Shown piece by piece: positions 9,413 through 19,304 of a DNA stretch of 64,000 nucleotides. Origin of the DNA: PALSA-911 sp963839645 (GTDB lineage: Bacteria > Pseudomonadota > Alphaproteobacteria > Acetobacterales > Acetobacteraceae); NCBI GenBank assembly GCA_963839645.1, contig CAWIVZ010000008.1, positions 310,001 to 374,000 of the forward strand, read 5' to 3'. Positions within the stretch are counted from its first letter, which is position 1, and each line of letters opens with the position of its first letter. The notes under the pieces were generated by a model. That model had not been told where the DNA came from. It ran no database searches and saw only the letters and a program-made list of their open reading frames with translations. The position numbers were made by a program, and so were the translations under genes.

Positions 9413-9606
9413 GATACCCTCCCCTGTCGTTTTTCCGGCGATCCAAGCGTCCGGGCTTGCTTTCCGCGCCGCCATCCCGGCAGGAGTGACGGGTCGCGTC
9501 AATTCCGGGGGTACATGGCGATGGCGTGGAGCCGCCCACCTAAGCCCCCATTGGCAGCGCGCCGGCGATCCGGCAGCCTGCTGGCCTGAAAACCGGATCA
9601 GGGGGA

Positions 9607-10651
9607 ATGACCATGAAGCTCGGCCTGTCGATCGGCTATTCCGGCGCGAAACTGGATATTCCCGTGGCGCTGGTGCAACGGGCGGAGGCGCTCGGCTACG
9701 ACAGCGTATGGACCGCGGAAGCCTATGGCTCGGACGCGGTAACGCCGCTCGCCTACCTCGCGGCGGTCACGAAGCGGATCAAGCTCGGCACCGGCATCAT
9801 GCAGCTGGCGGCACGCACGCCGGCCAACGCGGCGATGTCGGCCGGCACGGTGGACGCGCTGGCCGGCGGGGGGCGGTTCATCGCCGGGATCGGCGTTTCC
9901 GGGCCGCAGATCGTCGAGGGCTGGTACGGCCAGCCCTGGGGCAAACCGTACTACCGGCATCCGCGACTACGTCGCGATCATGCGCAAGATCTTCCGCCGC
10001 GAGGAACCCGTCACGCACGAGGGCCGCGAAATCAGCCTGCCCTACACCGGCGAAGGCGCGATGGGCGTCGGCAAGCCGCTGAAATCCATCCTGCACATGA
10101 ACCCGGACATCCCGATCTACCTGGCCACCGGCAACGAGGCCACGGTGAAGCTGACAGCGGAAATCGCCGATGGCTGGCTGCCGATGGGCTTCATTCCGGG
10201 ATCGCTGGAAGAATACGGCCCCTGGCTGCAGGAAGGCTTCCGCCGCGCCGGCAACGGCAAGTCGCTGGCCGATTTCGCCATCCAGGCCTCCGTGCACGTG
10301 AACGTGGATGACGACGTGAAGGGAGCGCTGGCGAAGCTGAAGCCGGAAGTGGCGCTGTATGTCGGCGGCATGGGCCACCGGGACAAGAACTTCCACAAGG
10401 ACATCATGATCCGCCGCGGCTTCGGCGAGGCGGCGGACCGGATACAGGAACTCTATCTCGCGGGCCGCAAGGACGAGGCCACGGCGGCGGTGCCGGACGA
10501 GTGGGTGGACATGAAATCGCTTGTGGGCCCGCCGGCGCGCATCAAGCAGCGCTATCGCGCCTGGGAGGAGTGCGGCGCAACCAGCCTGACCGTGCGCTCC
10601 CGCCAGCCCGAGGCAATCGAGGTGATGGCGCAGGCGGCCCGGCTGAACTGA
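9607..10651 (+). pseudogene. LLM-class flavin/F420-dependent oxidoreductase (frameshifted)
   Basis: This luciferase-like monooxygenase-fold protein of about 347 residues starts MTMKLGLSIGYSG. The N-terminal part has VALVQRAEALGYDSVWTAEAYGSDAVTPLAYL and FIAGIGVSGPQIVEGW, typical of the F420-dependent branch; the C-terminal part continues from IRDYVAIMRKIFRREEP to the end. One probable extra base near 9957 separates the two frames. Function is likely hydride transfer to or from a substrate using F420H2 or FMNH2. The amidohydrolase gene follows 17 bases downstream, so both probably act on one pathway. Confidence 0.8.
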
Positions 10652-10668
10652 CGACAGGGGAAAAGCCG

Positions 10669-11487
10669 ATGAAAATCATCGACGCGCAGGTGCATATCTG
10701 GTCCAGCGGCAAGCCGAGCGGCCACCACCGCCAGACCTCGATCTTCACCGCCGAGGAACTGCTGGCGGAAATGGCCGAAGCCGGCGTGGATGGCGCCCTG
10801 CTGCATCCACCGAGCTGGGACCCGAACTCCAACGAAATGGCGGTCGAGGCCGTGCGAAACCACCCCGGCCGGTTCGCCACGATGGGGTGGTTTCAACTGA
10901 AAGACCCGGCCAATCGCGGCAGGATCGAAACCTGGAAGCAACGGCCCGGTATGCTCGGCCTGCGCTGGGCGCTCGTTCTGCCGGAACAGGCCACCTGGCA
11001 CGAGGACGGCACGATGGACTGGGTCTGGCCGGCCGCCGAACGCGCCGGCGTGCCGATCGCCACGATGGCCTGGCGCTTCCTGCCGAAATTCCGCCAGATC
11101 GCCGAGGCGCATCCCCACCTGCGCCTGATCATCGACCATTGCGGGCTGGTCCGTTCGGCACAGGACGACGCGTCATTCGGCACGCTGGAGGAACTGCTCA
11201 CCCTGGCGAAACTGCCCAACGTCGCCATCAAGGCAACCGGCGCGCCCGGCTACTCCACCCACCCCTATCCGTTCCGCAACATCCATGACGGCCTGCACCG
11301 GATCTTCGATGCCTACGGCCCGGAACGCTTCTTCTGGGGCACCGACCTCACCCGCATGCCCTGCAGCTACCGCCAATGCGTAACGATGTTCACCGAGGAA
11401 CTGCCCTGGCTGAAAGGCAACGACCTCGAATGGGTGATGGGCCGCGGCGTCGCCAAATGGATCGGCTGGGAGTTCCCGTTCGACTGA
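10669..11487 (+). CDS. Amidohydrolase 2 family (TIM-barrel metal-dependent hydrolase/decarboxylase)
   Basis: The 272-residue protein begins MKIIDAQVHIWSS, with the metal-binding D-x-x-x-H-x-W variant of the amidohydrolase-2 (ACMSD/lactonase-like) family. Further signatures are IIDHCGLV near residue 155 and FFWGTDLTRMP near 223, where the Asp is the expected metal ligand/catalytic residue. Members hydrolyse lactones or decarboxylate aromatic acids. The gene follows the LLM gene closely and precedes the dioxygenase gene, in a run of small-molecule catabolic genes on the plus strand. Confidence 0.85.
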   Translation: MKIIDAQVHIWSSGKPSGHHRQTSIFTAEELLAEMAEAGVDGALLHPPSWDPNSNEMAVEAVRNHPGRFATMGWFQLKDPANRGRIETWKQRPGMLGLRWALVLPEQATWHEDGTMDWVWPAAERAGVPIATMAWRFLPKFRQIAEAHPHLRLIIDHCGLVRSAQDDASFGTLEELLTLAKLPNVAIKATGAPGYSTHPYPFRNIHDGLHRIFDAYGPERFFWGTDLTRMPCSYRQCVTMFTEELPWLKGNDLEWVMGRGVAKWIGWEFPFD

Positions 11488-11588
11488 GGCATGAAAGGCC
11501 GCGCCATGGCTGCCCCCAATGGTTGCCCACTGGCGGAGCCCGGCGGAGCGGCTAGACTGATCGCCACCTGGAAAAGCAGGAGGAAACC

Positions 11589-12497
11589 ATGATGTTCACG
11601 GTCAAGCCGAACGACGCCGTCATCGGCGCCACGATCGAGGGCCTGGATGCATCCGCACCGATCGACGAAGCGGTGTTCGCCAGGCTGCTGGTGGAACTCG
11701 GCCGCTACGGCGTCCTGCGCTTTCCCAACCAGGATTTGTCGCCCGACCAGTTGCGCGCGTTCTCCGAACGGTTCGGCGACATCCAAAGCTCCGTCAGCCA
11801 GGCCAAGAGCGAAGCGCCGGAAGTCGGCATCCTCTCCAACATCCGGGAGAACGGCGCCTATATCGGCGCGCCCGATGCCGGGCAGGACTGGCACACGGAT
11901 ATGTCCTACCGCGACGTGATGGGCTTCGTGAACGTGCTGTTCGGCATCAAGATCCCGCGCCGGAACGGCCAGCCGCTGGGCGGCACCGAATTCTCCAACA
12001 TGCACCGCGCCTACGAGGACCTGCCGGCGGAGATCAAGACGAAGCTGGCGGATGCCACCGCCACGCATGATTTCAACAAATTCTGGGAAATGATGCGCCG
12101 GGAAAAGGGCAGCGAACGCCCGCCGCTCACCGAGGAACAACGCCGACGCCGCCCGCCCGCGGTGCATCCGGTATTCCTGACCCATCCGATCACCGGCAGG
12201 AAGACACTGTACTGCAACCCCGGCTACGCCATCCGCATCAACGAGCTGCCGGAAGCCGAGAGCGACGACATGCTGCGCTTTCTGTTCGCCCACCAGCTGC
12301 AGCCGAAATACCGCTGGACCCATCGCTGGACCGAAAACGACCTGCTGGTCTGGGACAATCTGGGCACCATTCATCAGGCCATCGCCGATTACCGGCCGGA
12401 CGAAATCCGCCTTATGCGCCGCTGCCAGGTGATGGCGACCAAGGTGTTCAATCCGGAGTTCCTGCGCCCGGTGAGGGCAATCCAAGACGCCGCCTGA
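11589..12497 (+). CDS. TauD/TfdA-family 2-oxoglutarate-dependent dioxygenase
   Basis: A 302-residue Fe(II)/2-oxoglutarate dioxygenase. The iron triad is visible: His102 and Asp104 in WHTDMSY, and His262 in GTIHQAIADY, followed by arginines for 2-oxoglutarate. The family hydroxylates substrates such as taurine or aryloxyalkanoates. A clear GGAGG lies five bases before ATG 11589. It heads a run (dioxygenase, NTF2-like protein, Ldh-family dehydrogenase, CoA-transferase) with short spacers, compatible with one operon that oxidises an acid and activates it with CoA. Confidence 0.9.
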   Translation: MMFTVKPNDAVIGATIEGLDASAPIDEAVFARLLVELGRYGVLRFPNQDLSPDQLRAFSERFGDIQSSVSQAKSEAPEVGILSNIRENGAYIGAPDAGQDWHTDMSYRDVMGFVNVLFGIKIPRRNGQPLGGTEFSNMHRAYEDLPAEIKTKLADATATHDFNKFWEMMRREKGSERPPLTEEQRRRRPPAVHPVFLTHPITGRKTLYCNPGYAIRINELPEAESDDMLRFLFAHQLQPKYRWTHRWTENDLLVWDNLGTIHQAIADYRPDEIRLMRRCQVMATKVFNPEFLRPVRAIQDAA

Positions 12498-12522
12498 AAA
12501 GAACAAAAACAAGGAAACCATC

Positions 12523-12945
12523 ATGGCCGCCGACCTTTCTCCCGCCGAAGCCGTCCATACCGTTGTACGCATGTACCGCCGCCTGGATGACCGAGACTAC
12601 ACGGGCATCGCTGCCCTGATGGCGCCGGGCGGCGTATGGCACCGCCAAGGCGCCGCGCTGAAGGGCGAGGCGGAGATCCTCGCTGCCATGGCCAAGCGCT
12701 CCCCCACGCTCATGATCCATCATCTGCTCAGCAACCTGTTCGCCGACATCGCCGCGGACGGCACGGCGATGGTGACCGGCTACATGCTGGTCGTGCGTTA
12801 CGACAGCGGCTCGCCGGTAACCGGCGCCGCGCCGTTCTCCGGCGTGGAGAACATCCGCACGATCCGCGTGAAGCTGACCCCGACGGTCGACGGCTGGCGC
12901 ATCCTGAACGCCAACAGCGACCCGATCAGCTTCGCCGCACCCTGA
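12523..12945 (+). CDS. SnoaL/NTF2-like domain protein
   Basis: The 140-residue protein has the cone-shaped NTF2-like pattern: an N-terminal helix (AEAVHTVVRMYRRLDDRDY), a conserved W-H-R-Q turn (GGVWHRQG), then strands with ENIRTIRVKLTPTVDGWRI. Such domains include isomerases, hydratases and dioxygenase beta-type subunits. It starts 25 bases after the dioxygenase with an AAGGA ribosome-binding site, so it may process the dioxygenase product. No catalytic assignment is possible. Confidence 0.75.
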   Translation: MAADLSPAEAVHTVVRMYRRLDDRDYTGIAALMAPGGVWHRQGAALKGEAEILAAMAKRSPTLMIHHLLSNLFADIAADGTAMVTGYMLVVRYDSGSPVTGAAPFSGVENIRTIRVKLTPTVDGWRILNANSDPISFAAP

Positions 12946-12971
12946 ACGATCCTACCTGGAGATACGCATAC

Positions 12972-14035
12972 ATGCCGGCTTCCTACGCGACCCACCGTGC
13001 CCAGATCGAGGCCATCCTGATAAGCTGGGGCATGGCCAAGGCCGACGCCGACCGCACCGCGGAGGTGATGGCCTGGGCCGATCTGCACGGCATCGACAGC
13101 CACGGCTTCTCGATGCTCACGGTCTACCATGAACGCTGGAAGCAGGGCCGGCTCAACATCCTGGCGCAGCCGTCGATCCTCCGCGAAACCCCGGTTTCCG
13201 CGCTGATCGACGGCAATGCCGGGCTCGGCCACCTGACCTCGCGCTTCGCCATGGACACGGCGATCGCCAAGGCCCGCGCGGCCGGCATGGCGATCTCCTC
13301 GGTGCGCAACTCCGCGCATTTCGGCGCCTGCGGCTTCTACGCCAAGATGGCGGCCGATGCCGGGCTGATCGGCATGGTCGCCACCAGCGCGTCCGGCAAG
13401 CAGGTGGCCCCCGCCGGCGGCGCCGAAGCCCGCCTCGGCACCGACCCGCTGGCCTTCGCCGCCCCCGGCAAGGACGGCGAGCCGTTCCTGCTGGACATGG
13501 CCACCACCACGGTCGCCGCCGGCAAGATCCGCAACAAGTTCAACGAGGGCCTGCCCACCCCGCCCGGCTGGCTGGTCACCAAGGAAGGCCTGCCCAGCAC
13601 CGACCCGCTGGAAGCCACGAACAAGGGCGGCTCCCTCACCCCGCTCGGCGGCACGCCGGAGGGCAGCAACCACAAGGGCTACGGCCTGGCGGCGATGGTA
13701 AACATCCTCGGCGCCTGCCTGTCCGGCGCCACGCTGATCACCTCGCCGATGCACATGAAACAACCTTTCGGCCAGGACATCGGCCATTTCTTCATGGCGA
13801 TCGACCCCGGCCTGTTCCGCGACCCCGCCGATTTCCGGGCGGATGTCGCCAGCTTCTGCGACGAACTGCGCGCCACGAAACCGATGGACCCCGCGAAACC
13901 GGTGATGGTCGCCGGCGACCCGAGCGCAAGAACGCCGCCCAGCGCATGGTCGACGGCATCCCCATCGGCGCCGGCCTGTTCGAGAAGGTTCGCGCCATCG
14001 CCGCCGAACACAACGCGCCGTGGATGTTGAACTGA
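12972..14035 (+). pseudogene. Ldh/Mdh-family (sulfolactate/malate/ureidoglycolate-type) dehydrogenase (frameshifted near 3' end)
   Basis: About 354 residues of the NAD(P)-dependent YlbC/YiaK-type fold, which is unrelated to Rossmann lactate dehydrogenases. It shows HGIDSHGFSML near residue 40, the conserved VRNSAHFGACGFY, GTDPLAFA and the loop GSNHKGYGLA. A probable one-base deletion near 13920 diverts the frame; the other frame restores GDPERKNAAQRMVDG and the normal end NAPWMLN at 14035. Family members oxidise 2-hydroxy acids such as malate, sulfolactate or ureidoglycolate. It sits in the operon-like run with the dioxygenase and the CoA-transferase. Confidence 0.85.
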
Positions 14036-14037
14036 GC

Positions 14038-15216
14038 ATGTCCATGCTTCCGCTGTCGGGGCTGATCGTTCTCGAACTCACCCACACCGTCATGGGCCCG
14101 TCCTGCGGGCTCGTGCTCGGCGATCTCGGCGCCGACGTCATCCGCGTCGAGCTGGCGCCGGACGGCGACCGCACGCGCAAGCTGCGCGGCTTCGCGGCCG
14201 GCTTCTTCTCCTATTTCAACCGCAACAAGCGCAGCCTGTGCCTGGACCTGAAATCCCCCCAGGGCCTGGCCATCGCCCATGACATGATCCGCAAGGCCGA
14301 CGTGCTGCTGGAGAATTTCGGCCCCGGCACGCTGGACCGCATGGGGCTGGGCTGGGAGGACGTGCACAAGGTCAATCCCCGCCTGATCTACTGCGCGCTG
14401 AAGGGCTTCCTGCCCGGCCCCTACGAGCATCGCCCGGCGCTGGACGAGATCGTGCAGTACATGACCGGCCTCGCCTACATGACCGGCCCGCCCGGCAAGC
14501 CGATGCGCGCCGGTTCCTCGGTGGTGGACATCATGGGCGGCGTGATGGGCGTGATCGGCATCCTCGCCGCGCTCCGCCAGCGCGACAAGGACGGGGTCGG
14601 CCGGCAGGTCACCAGCGCGTTGTATGAATCGTCTGCCTTTCTGGTCGCCCAGCACATGGCCGGCGAGGCCGCCACCGGCGTGCCCTCCCCGCCGATGCCG
14701 GCGCGCGGCGCTGCCTGGGGCATCTACGAAACATTCCAGACCAAGGACGACCTGCCGCTGTTCATCGGCATCACCTCGGACAACCATTTCGTGGCGTTCT
14801 GCAAGGAATTCGGCCGGACGGAGTTGCTGACCGATCCCCGCTTCATCGGCAATGGCGACCGGGTGCAGAACCGCCCGGCCTTGCGGGAGATCGTGGCGGA
14901 GATCGTGCGCCAGCACGACCTGGCGACGCTGTCGGAAATCATGGACCGGGTCGGCATTCCCTTCTCGCCGGTCCGCACGCCGAGCGATCTGTTCGACGAC
15001 CCGCAGCTGAACGCGCATGGAAGGATGCTGGAAACCCGCATGGCGAACGGCAAGATCGTCAAACTCCCGTCCATGCCCTTCACCATTGATGGCGAGGCAC
15101 CGAAGATGCGGATCCAGCCGCCCTCCAGCGGAGAGCATACCGATGCCGTGATGGCGCAGTTCGGCTACTCGCCTGAACAGATTGCCAGATTGCGGCAGGA
15201 AAAAATAATCGTGTGA
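14038..15216 (+). CDS. CaiB/BaiF family III CoA-transferase
   Basis: This 392-residue class III CoA-transferase has the N-terminal LSGLIVLELTHTVMGPSCG, LGDLGADVIRVE and FFSYFNRNKRSLCLDL signatures. Asp136 in EHRPALDEIVQY is the expected acyl-anhydride-forming residue. It moves CoA between carboxylic acids without ATP, feeding acids into beta-oxidation. The chosen ATG (14038) begins two bases after the reconstructed stop of the dehydrogenase; an upstream ATG (14020) would overlap it. The cluster of acyl-CoA genes further right is its plausible destination. Confidence 0.9.
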   Translation: MSMLPLSGLIVLELTHTVMGPSCGLVLGDLGADVIRVELAPDGDRTRKLRGFAAGFFSYFNRNKRSLCLDLKSPQGLAIAHDMIRKADVLLENFGPGTLDRMGLGWEDVHKVNPRLIYCALKGFLPGPYEHRPALDEIVQYMTGLAYMTGPPGKPMRAGSSVVDIMGGVMGVIGILAALRQRDKDGVGRQVTSALYESSAFLVAQHMAGEAATGVPSPPMPARGAAWGIYETFQTKDDLPLFIGITSDNHFVAFCKEFGRTELLTDPRFIGNGDRVQNRPALREIVAEIVRQHDLATLSEIMDRVGIPFSPVRTPSDLFDDPQLNAHGRMLETRMANGKIVKLPSMPFTIDGEAPKMRIQPPSSGEHTDAVMAQFGYSPEQIARLRQEKIIV

Positions 15217-15232
15217 TGCGGCCGCACCCGCA

Positions 15233-15739
15233 TCAATCCGGCATCTTGATCATCATGTACGGCGCCGCCGGCTTCGCGTCCGGCCCCAGCGGGCCGGCCA
15301 CGCGATGTTTCGTGGGCGGCAAGGTCTTCAGATAGGCGGCAATCGCGGCGGCATCCCGATCGCTCAACGCCGCGAAGGAACGCCACGGCATGGCCGGTGC
15401 CAGGATGCGCCCGTCCGGCCGTATCCCTTTGCGCAACGCCGCGATGATCTGCCCGTTGGTCCAGTTGCCGATGCCGGTCTCGCGGTCCGGGGTCAGGTTG
15501 GTGCCCCAGAAATAGCCAAGGCCAGGCACCACGAAACCGACATCCGAACCTGACAGCTTGTGCGCCACGTCCGGCTTGCCGAAAAAATGCCCGGGCGTAT
15601 GGCAATCGCCGCAGCCCATGATCTGCACCAGATAGGCACCGCGCTCGAGCTGGCTCTCCGCATGTGCCGCCGTACCGGACAACATCGCCGCAACTCCCGC
15701 GGCGATCAGGCCAATCGCACCCTTCAACCGTACCTCCAT
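15233..15739 (-). CDS. Periplasmic monohaem cytochrome c
   Basis: The 168-residue precursor has a Sec signal peptide (residues 1-27, cleaved after GTAAHA), one haem site CGDCH near residue 43, and GTNLTPDRETGIGNWTNGQI, a segment typical of cytochrome c subunits of membrane alcohol/aldehyde dehydrogenases. A methionine ligand probably lies in APAMPWRSF. Only one haem is present against three in full dehydrogenase cytochrome subunits, so this is a small soluble electron carrier. It is convergent with the CoA-transferase gene, 16 bases apart, and has no dehydrogenase partner next to it. Confidence 0.88.
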   Translation of the reverse strand: MEVRLKGAIGLIAAGVAAMLSGTAAHAESQLERGAYLVQIMGCGDCHTPGHFFGKPDVAHKLSGSDVGFVVPGLGYFWGTNLTPDRETGIGNWTNGQIIAALRKGIRPDGRILAPAMPWRSFAALSDRDAAAIAAYLKTLPPTKHRVAGPLGPDAKPAAPYMMIKMPD

Positions 15740-15936
15740 GACGTTTCAGAATATTCCGCCCGCTGCGTTGGGCTTCCCTCCGCTTCTGCCGATTTAAGAG
15801 GGCAATGCACGGGTGCCGCAACGGCAATTCCGTCATCGGCCATAGATTTCCTACCAAGGGTGGCCAAAGCCGCCCAGCTTGGTCAGACTTGCCTCAACGC
15901 AGAAGGATCCCAGAGGAAACAGAGGATGATCCAAAG

Positions 15937-16746
15937 ATGACCGATCGCACGCTGAGCCTGAACACCGACCGCATGATCGCCAGGATCGAGGGGCCGATCG
16001 GCTGGATGATCTTCAACAACCCGGCCCGCCGCAACGCCTGCTCCACCGACATGTGGGCCGCCATCCCTGATATCATCGACGCGTTCGAGAAGGATCCGCA
16101 GGTGCGCGTGGTGGTGTTGCGCGGCATGGGCGAAACCGCCTTCGTCTCCGGCGCCGACATCTCGGAATTCGAGAAGACCCGCGCCTCCGCCGAGGCCAAC
16201 ATCACCTACGAAGGCCTCACCGAAGGCGCCGGCAAGCGCATCGCCGAATGCAGCAAGCCAACCATCGCCATGATCCACGGCTTCTGCATCGGCGGCGGCG
16301 TCGGCATCGCCGTCGGTTGCGACATGCGCATGACCGCCGATGACGGCAAGTTCGGCGTGCCGGCCGTGCGCCTCGGCCTCGGCTACGGGCCGGTCGGCGT
16401 GAAGAAGCTGATGGACCTGGTCGGGCCGTCGTTCACCAAGGAGATCTTCTTCACCGCGCGGCATTTCGATGCCAGGGAAGCGCAGATGATGGGCCTGGTG
16501 AACCGCGTGCTGCCGAAAGCCGAACTGGAGGACTATGTCCGCGGCTATTGCGCGACCATCGCCGACAATGCGCCAATGACCATCAACGCCCTGAAGCGCA
16601 CCGTGGCGGAACTGGTGAAGGCCTCCCCGGCGGCCGACATCGAGTACTGCAACCGGCTGGTGATGGAATGCTTCGACAGCCAGGACTTCATCGAGGGCCG
16701 CCGCGCCTTCATGGAAAAGCGCCGCGCCGTATTCCAGGGCCGCTAG
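15937..16746 (+). CDS. Enoyl-CoA hydratase/isomerase family protein
   Basis: A 269-residue crotonase-fold protein beginning MTDRTLSLN. Oxyanion-hole segments are visible at FVSGADISEFEK and HGFCIGGGVGIAVGCDMRM; the RLGLGYGP region corresponds to the helix that carries catalytic acids in some members. It may hydrate enoyl-CoA or isomerise a double bond; the catalytic Glu pair of classical hydratases is not obvious. It is followed 32 bases later by two acyl-CoA dehydrogenase genes, so the three probably form a beta-oxidation-like unit. Confidence 0.88.
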   Translation: MTDRTLSLNTDRMIARIEGPIGWMIFNNPARRNACSTDMWAAIPDIIDAFEKDPQVRVVVLRGMGETAFVSGADISEFEKTRASAEANITYEGLTEGAGKRIAECSKPTIAMIHGFCIGGGVGIAVGCDMRMTADDGKFGVPAVRLGLGYGPVGVKKLMDLVGPSFTKEIFFTARHFDAREAQMMGLVNRVLPKAELEDYVRGYCATIADNAPMTINALKRTVAELVKASPAADIEYCNRLVMECFDSQDFIEGRRAFMEKRRAVFQGR

Positions 16747-16778
16747 CCGACCAAAACAAGAAACACGAGGACGCCCCG

Positions 16779-17906
16779 ATGAATTTCGACTTCCCCGACG
16801 AAATGAAGGAACTGCGCGAGCAGGCCAAGAAGTTCCTCGCCGATCGCTGCCCGACCAGCGTGCCGCGCGGCATCCTGGATGGAACGGAACCGTTCCATCG
16901 TGGCCTGTGGCAGGAAATGTCCGACCTCGGCTGGGTCGGGGCCGCCATACCGGAAGAATACGGCGGCGGCGGTCTGGGCCATCTCGCGGTCTGCGTGCTG
17001 GCCGAGGAACTCGGCTACGCCATCGCGCCGGTGCCATTCTCCTCCTCGGTCTATCTGGCGTCCGAGGCGATCACGCTGTTCGGGTCCGACGATCAGAAGG
17101 AACGGTATCTGCCGAAACTGGCGACCGGCGAGGCCATCGGCACCTTTGCCTTCGCCGAGCGCCCCGGAGCGGCCGACGCCCGCAAGCTGGAAACCAGGTT
17201 GGCGGACGGCAGGCTGACCGGCACCAAATCCCCGGTGGCGGACGGCGACGTTGCCGACATCGCCGTGGTGGCATCGCGCGCCTCCGGCCAAGCCCCGACG
17301 CTGCATGTCGTGGACCTGAAAGGCTCCGGCGTCGTCCGCACCAAGGCGGATACAATCGACCCCACCCGCTCACACGCCCGCATCACCCTCGCCGCCGCAC
17401 CCGCCGATACGCTGGCGGGGTCGGAAGGCGAAGGCGCGGTGCGCCATTTACTGGACCGGGCCGCCATCATGATGGCGTTCGAACAGGTCGGCGGCGCGCA
17501 GGCGGCGCTCGACATGGGCGTCGCCTACGCGAAGGACCGCTACGCCTTCGGCCGTCCCATCGGGTCGTTCCAGGCGATCAAGCACAAGCTGGCTGACGTG
17601 TATGTCGCGGTGCAATTGGCGCGCTCCAACGCCTATTACGGCGCCTGGGCGCTGCATACCGATGCCGCCGAACTGCCGGTGGCGGCCGCGCTCTGCCGCG
17701 TCGCGGCCACCGAGGCCGGCTGGCAGGCGAGCAAGGAGAACATCCAGACCCATGGCGGCATGGGCTTCACCTGGCAGTTCGACTGCCACATGTATTACCG
17801 CCGCGCCAAGCTGCTGGGCCTGGCGCTCGGCTCCGCGCGCGAGTGGAAGCTGCGCCTGGTCGACGAACTGAAAACCCGCAACGCCCCCGCCTCGGCGGCG
17901 GCATAA
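16779..17906 (+). CDS. Acyl-CoA dehydrogenase family protein (small-subunit type)
   Basis: The 375-residue FAD protein starts MNFDFPDEMKELREQAKKF. It has the N-terminal helical domain (IPEEYGGGGLGHLA), a middle beta domain (FAFAERPGA), and the C-terminal domain with KDRYAFGRPIGSFQAIKHKLAD and QTHGGMGFTWQFDCHMYYRR. In pairs such as steroid-degrading FadE proteins, one diverged subunit is combined with a second; the following gene is also an acyl-CoA dehydrogenase, 20 bases away. A heteromeric enzyme acting on a bulky or branched acyl-CoA is therefore plausible. Confidence 0.9.
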   Translation: MNFDFPDEMKELREQAKKFLADRCPTSVPRGILDGTEPFHRGLWQEMSDLGWVGAAIPEEYGGGGLGHLAVCVLAEELGYAIAPVPFSSSVYLASEAITLFGSDDQKERYLPKLATGEAIGTFAFAERPGAADARKLETRLADGRLTGTKSPVADGDVADIAVVASRASGQAPTLHVVDLKGSGVVRTKADTIDPTRSHARITLAAAPADTLAGSEGEGAVRHLLDRAAIMMAFEQVGGAQAALDMGVAYAKDRYAFGRPIGSFQAIKHKLADVYVAVQLARSNAYYGAWALHTDAAELPVAAALCRVAATEAGWQASKENIQTHGGMGFTWQFDCHMYYRRAKLLGLALGSAREWKLRLVDELKTRNAPASAAA

Positions 17907-17926
17907 CGATCCCGGGAGCCACGAAC

Positions 17927-19159
17927 ATGGATTTCAACGACAGCCCCGAAGAAGCCGAATTCCGCGCCAACGCGCGCGCCTTCCTCGACAAGACCGTGCC
18001 GCGCCGCAAGCCGGGGGAGGTTGCCGGCTATCGCCGCGGCCAGGATGCGCCGGAGGCGATCGCCGGCGCGCGCGCCTACCAGCGGGCGAAATACGACAAC
18101 GGCTTCGCCGGCATCTCCTGGCCGAAGGAATGGGGCGGCCAGGGCGGCACGCAGATCCAGCAGGTGATCTTCAACCAGGAGGAGGCCCAGTACAAGACCC
18201 TGGCCGGCATCTTCACCATCGGGCTGGGCATGTGCCTGCCCACCATCTGCACCTGGGGCACGCCGGAACAGCGCAACCGCTACGCCCCCGCCGCGCTGAA
18301 GGCGGACGAGCTGTGGTGCCAGCTGTTCTCCGAGCCCGCCGGCGGGTCGGACCTCGGCGCGCTGCGCACCCGCGCGGTGCAGGACGGCGATCACTGGGTC
18401 ATCAACGGCCAGAAAATCTGGACCTCCGGCGCGCATTACTGCGACTGGGGCATCATCGTCACCCGCACCAACCCGGACGTGCCCAAGCATGAAGGCCTGA
18501 CCTTCTTCTTCCTGGACATGAAGACCCCGGGGATCGAGATCCGCCCGATCAAGCAGATGTCGGGCAGCTCGCACTTCAACGAGGTGTATTTCAACGACGT
18601 GCGCATCCCCGACACCCAGCGCCTCGGCCCTGTGGGCGCCGGCTGGCGGGTGGCGATCACCACGCTGATGAACGAGCGCTACGCCGCCGGCGAGAACCCC
18701 GGCCCGGATTTCGAGGAATTGCTGGAGGTCGCCCGCATCGTCGATCTGGAAGACGGGCCGGCGATCGACAATCCGGCGGTGAAGGAGAAGCTGGCCGAGT
18801 TCTACGTTCGCAGCCAGGGTCTGCGCTTCACCAAGTTCCGCGCCATGACCTCGCTGTCGCGCGGCCAGACGCCGGGTCCGGAATCCTCGATCGGCAAACT
18901 GGTCAGCGCCAGCAAGCTGCAGGACATCGCCGCCTACGGCCTGGACCTGCTGGGCATGGCCGGCGCCGAGATGGGCGAGGACATGCCGCTCGCCGGCTTG
19001 TTCGAGGAAGCATTGCTATATGCGCCGGCGATGCGGATTGCGGGAGGCACCGACGAAATTCTCCGTAATATCATCGCCGAGCGGGTGTTGGGGCTGCCCG
19101 CGGATATGCGGGCTGACAAGGGCATGCCGTTCCGCGACGTGCCGACCGGAGCGCGATAG
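17927..19159 (+). CDS. Acyl-CoA dehydrogenase family protein
   Basis: The 410-residue flavoprotein starts MDFNDSPEEAEFRANARAFL. Typical blocks are SWPKEWGGQGG, LFSEPAGGSDLGALRT (FAD contact), GQKIWTSGAHYCDWGI, and the C-terminal GGTDEILRNIIAERVLGLP. It is longer than the preceding gene product and closer to the FadE-type partner subunits. The preceding gene and this one are adjacent with a GGGAG ribosome-binding site in the spacer, so they are probably translated together as partners in acyl-CoA oxidation. Confidence 0.92.
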   Translation: MDFNDSPEEAEFRANARAFLDKTVPRRKPGEVAGYRRGQDAPEAIAGARAYQRAKYDNGFAGISWPKEWGGQGGTQIQQVIFNQEEAQYKTLAGIFTIGLGMCLPTICTWGTPEQRNRYAPAALKADELWCQLFSEPAGGSDLGALRTRAVQDGDHWVINGQKIWTSGAHYCDWGIIVTRTNPDVPKHEGLTFFFLDMKTPGIEIRPIKQMSGSSHFNEVYFNDVRIPDTQRLGPVGAGWRVAITTLMNERYAAGENPGPDFEELLEVARIVDLEDGPAIDNPAVKEKLAEFYVRSQGLRFTKFRAMTSLSRGQTPGPESSIGKLVSASKLQDIAAYGLDLLGMAGAEMGEDMPLAGLFEEALLYAPAMRIAGGTDEILRNIIAERVLGLPADMRADKGMPFRDVPTGAR

Positions 19160-19304
19160 CAAGCGTTGCTTGCACTGCAACACGAACGACACTGGCGTAA
19201 GGAACGCGCTTGTCACATGATAACGGTCTCGGAACGCATGACGGGCGCCTGCGATAAGCCTGGGACTTGCGCGGTTCAACAATGACCAACGAAAGGAATG
19301 CCCC

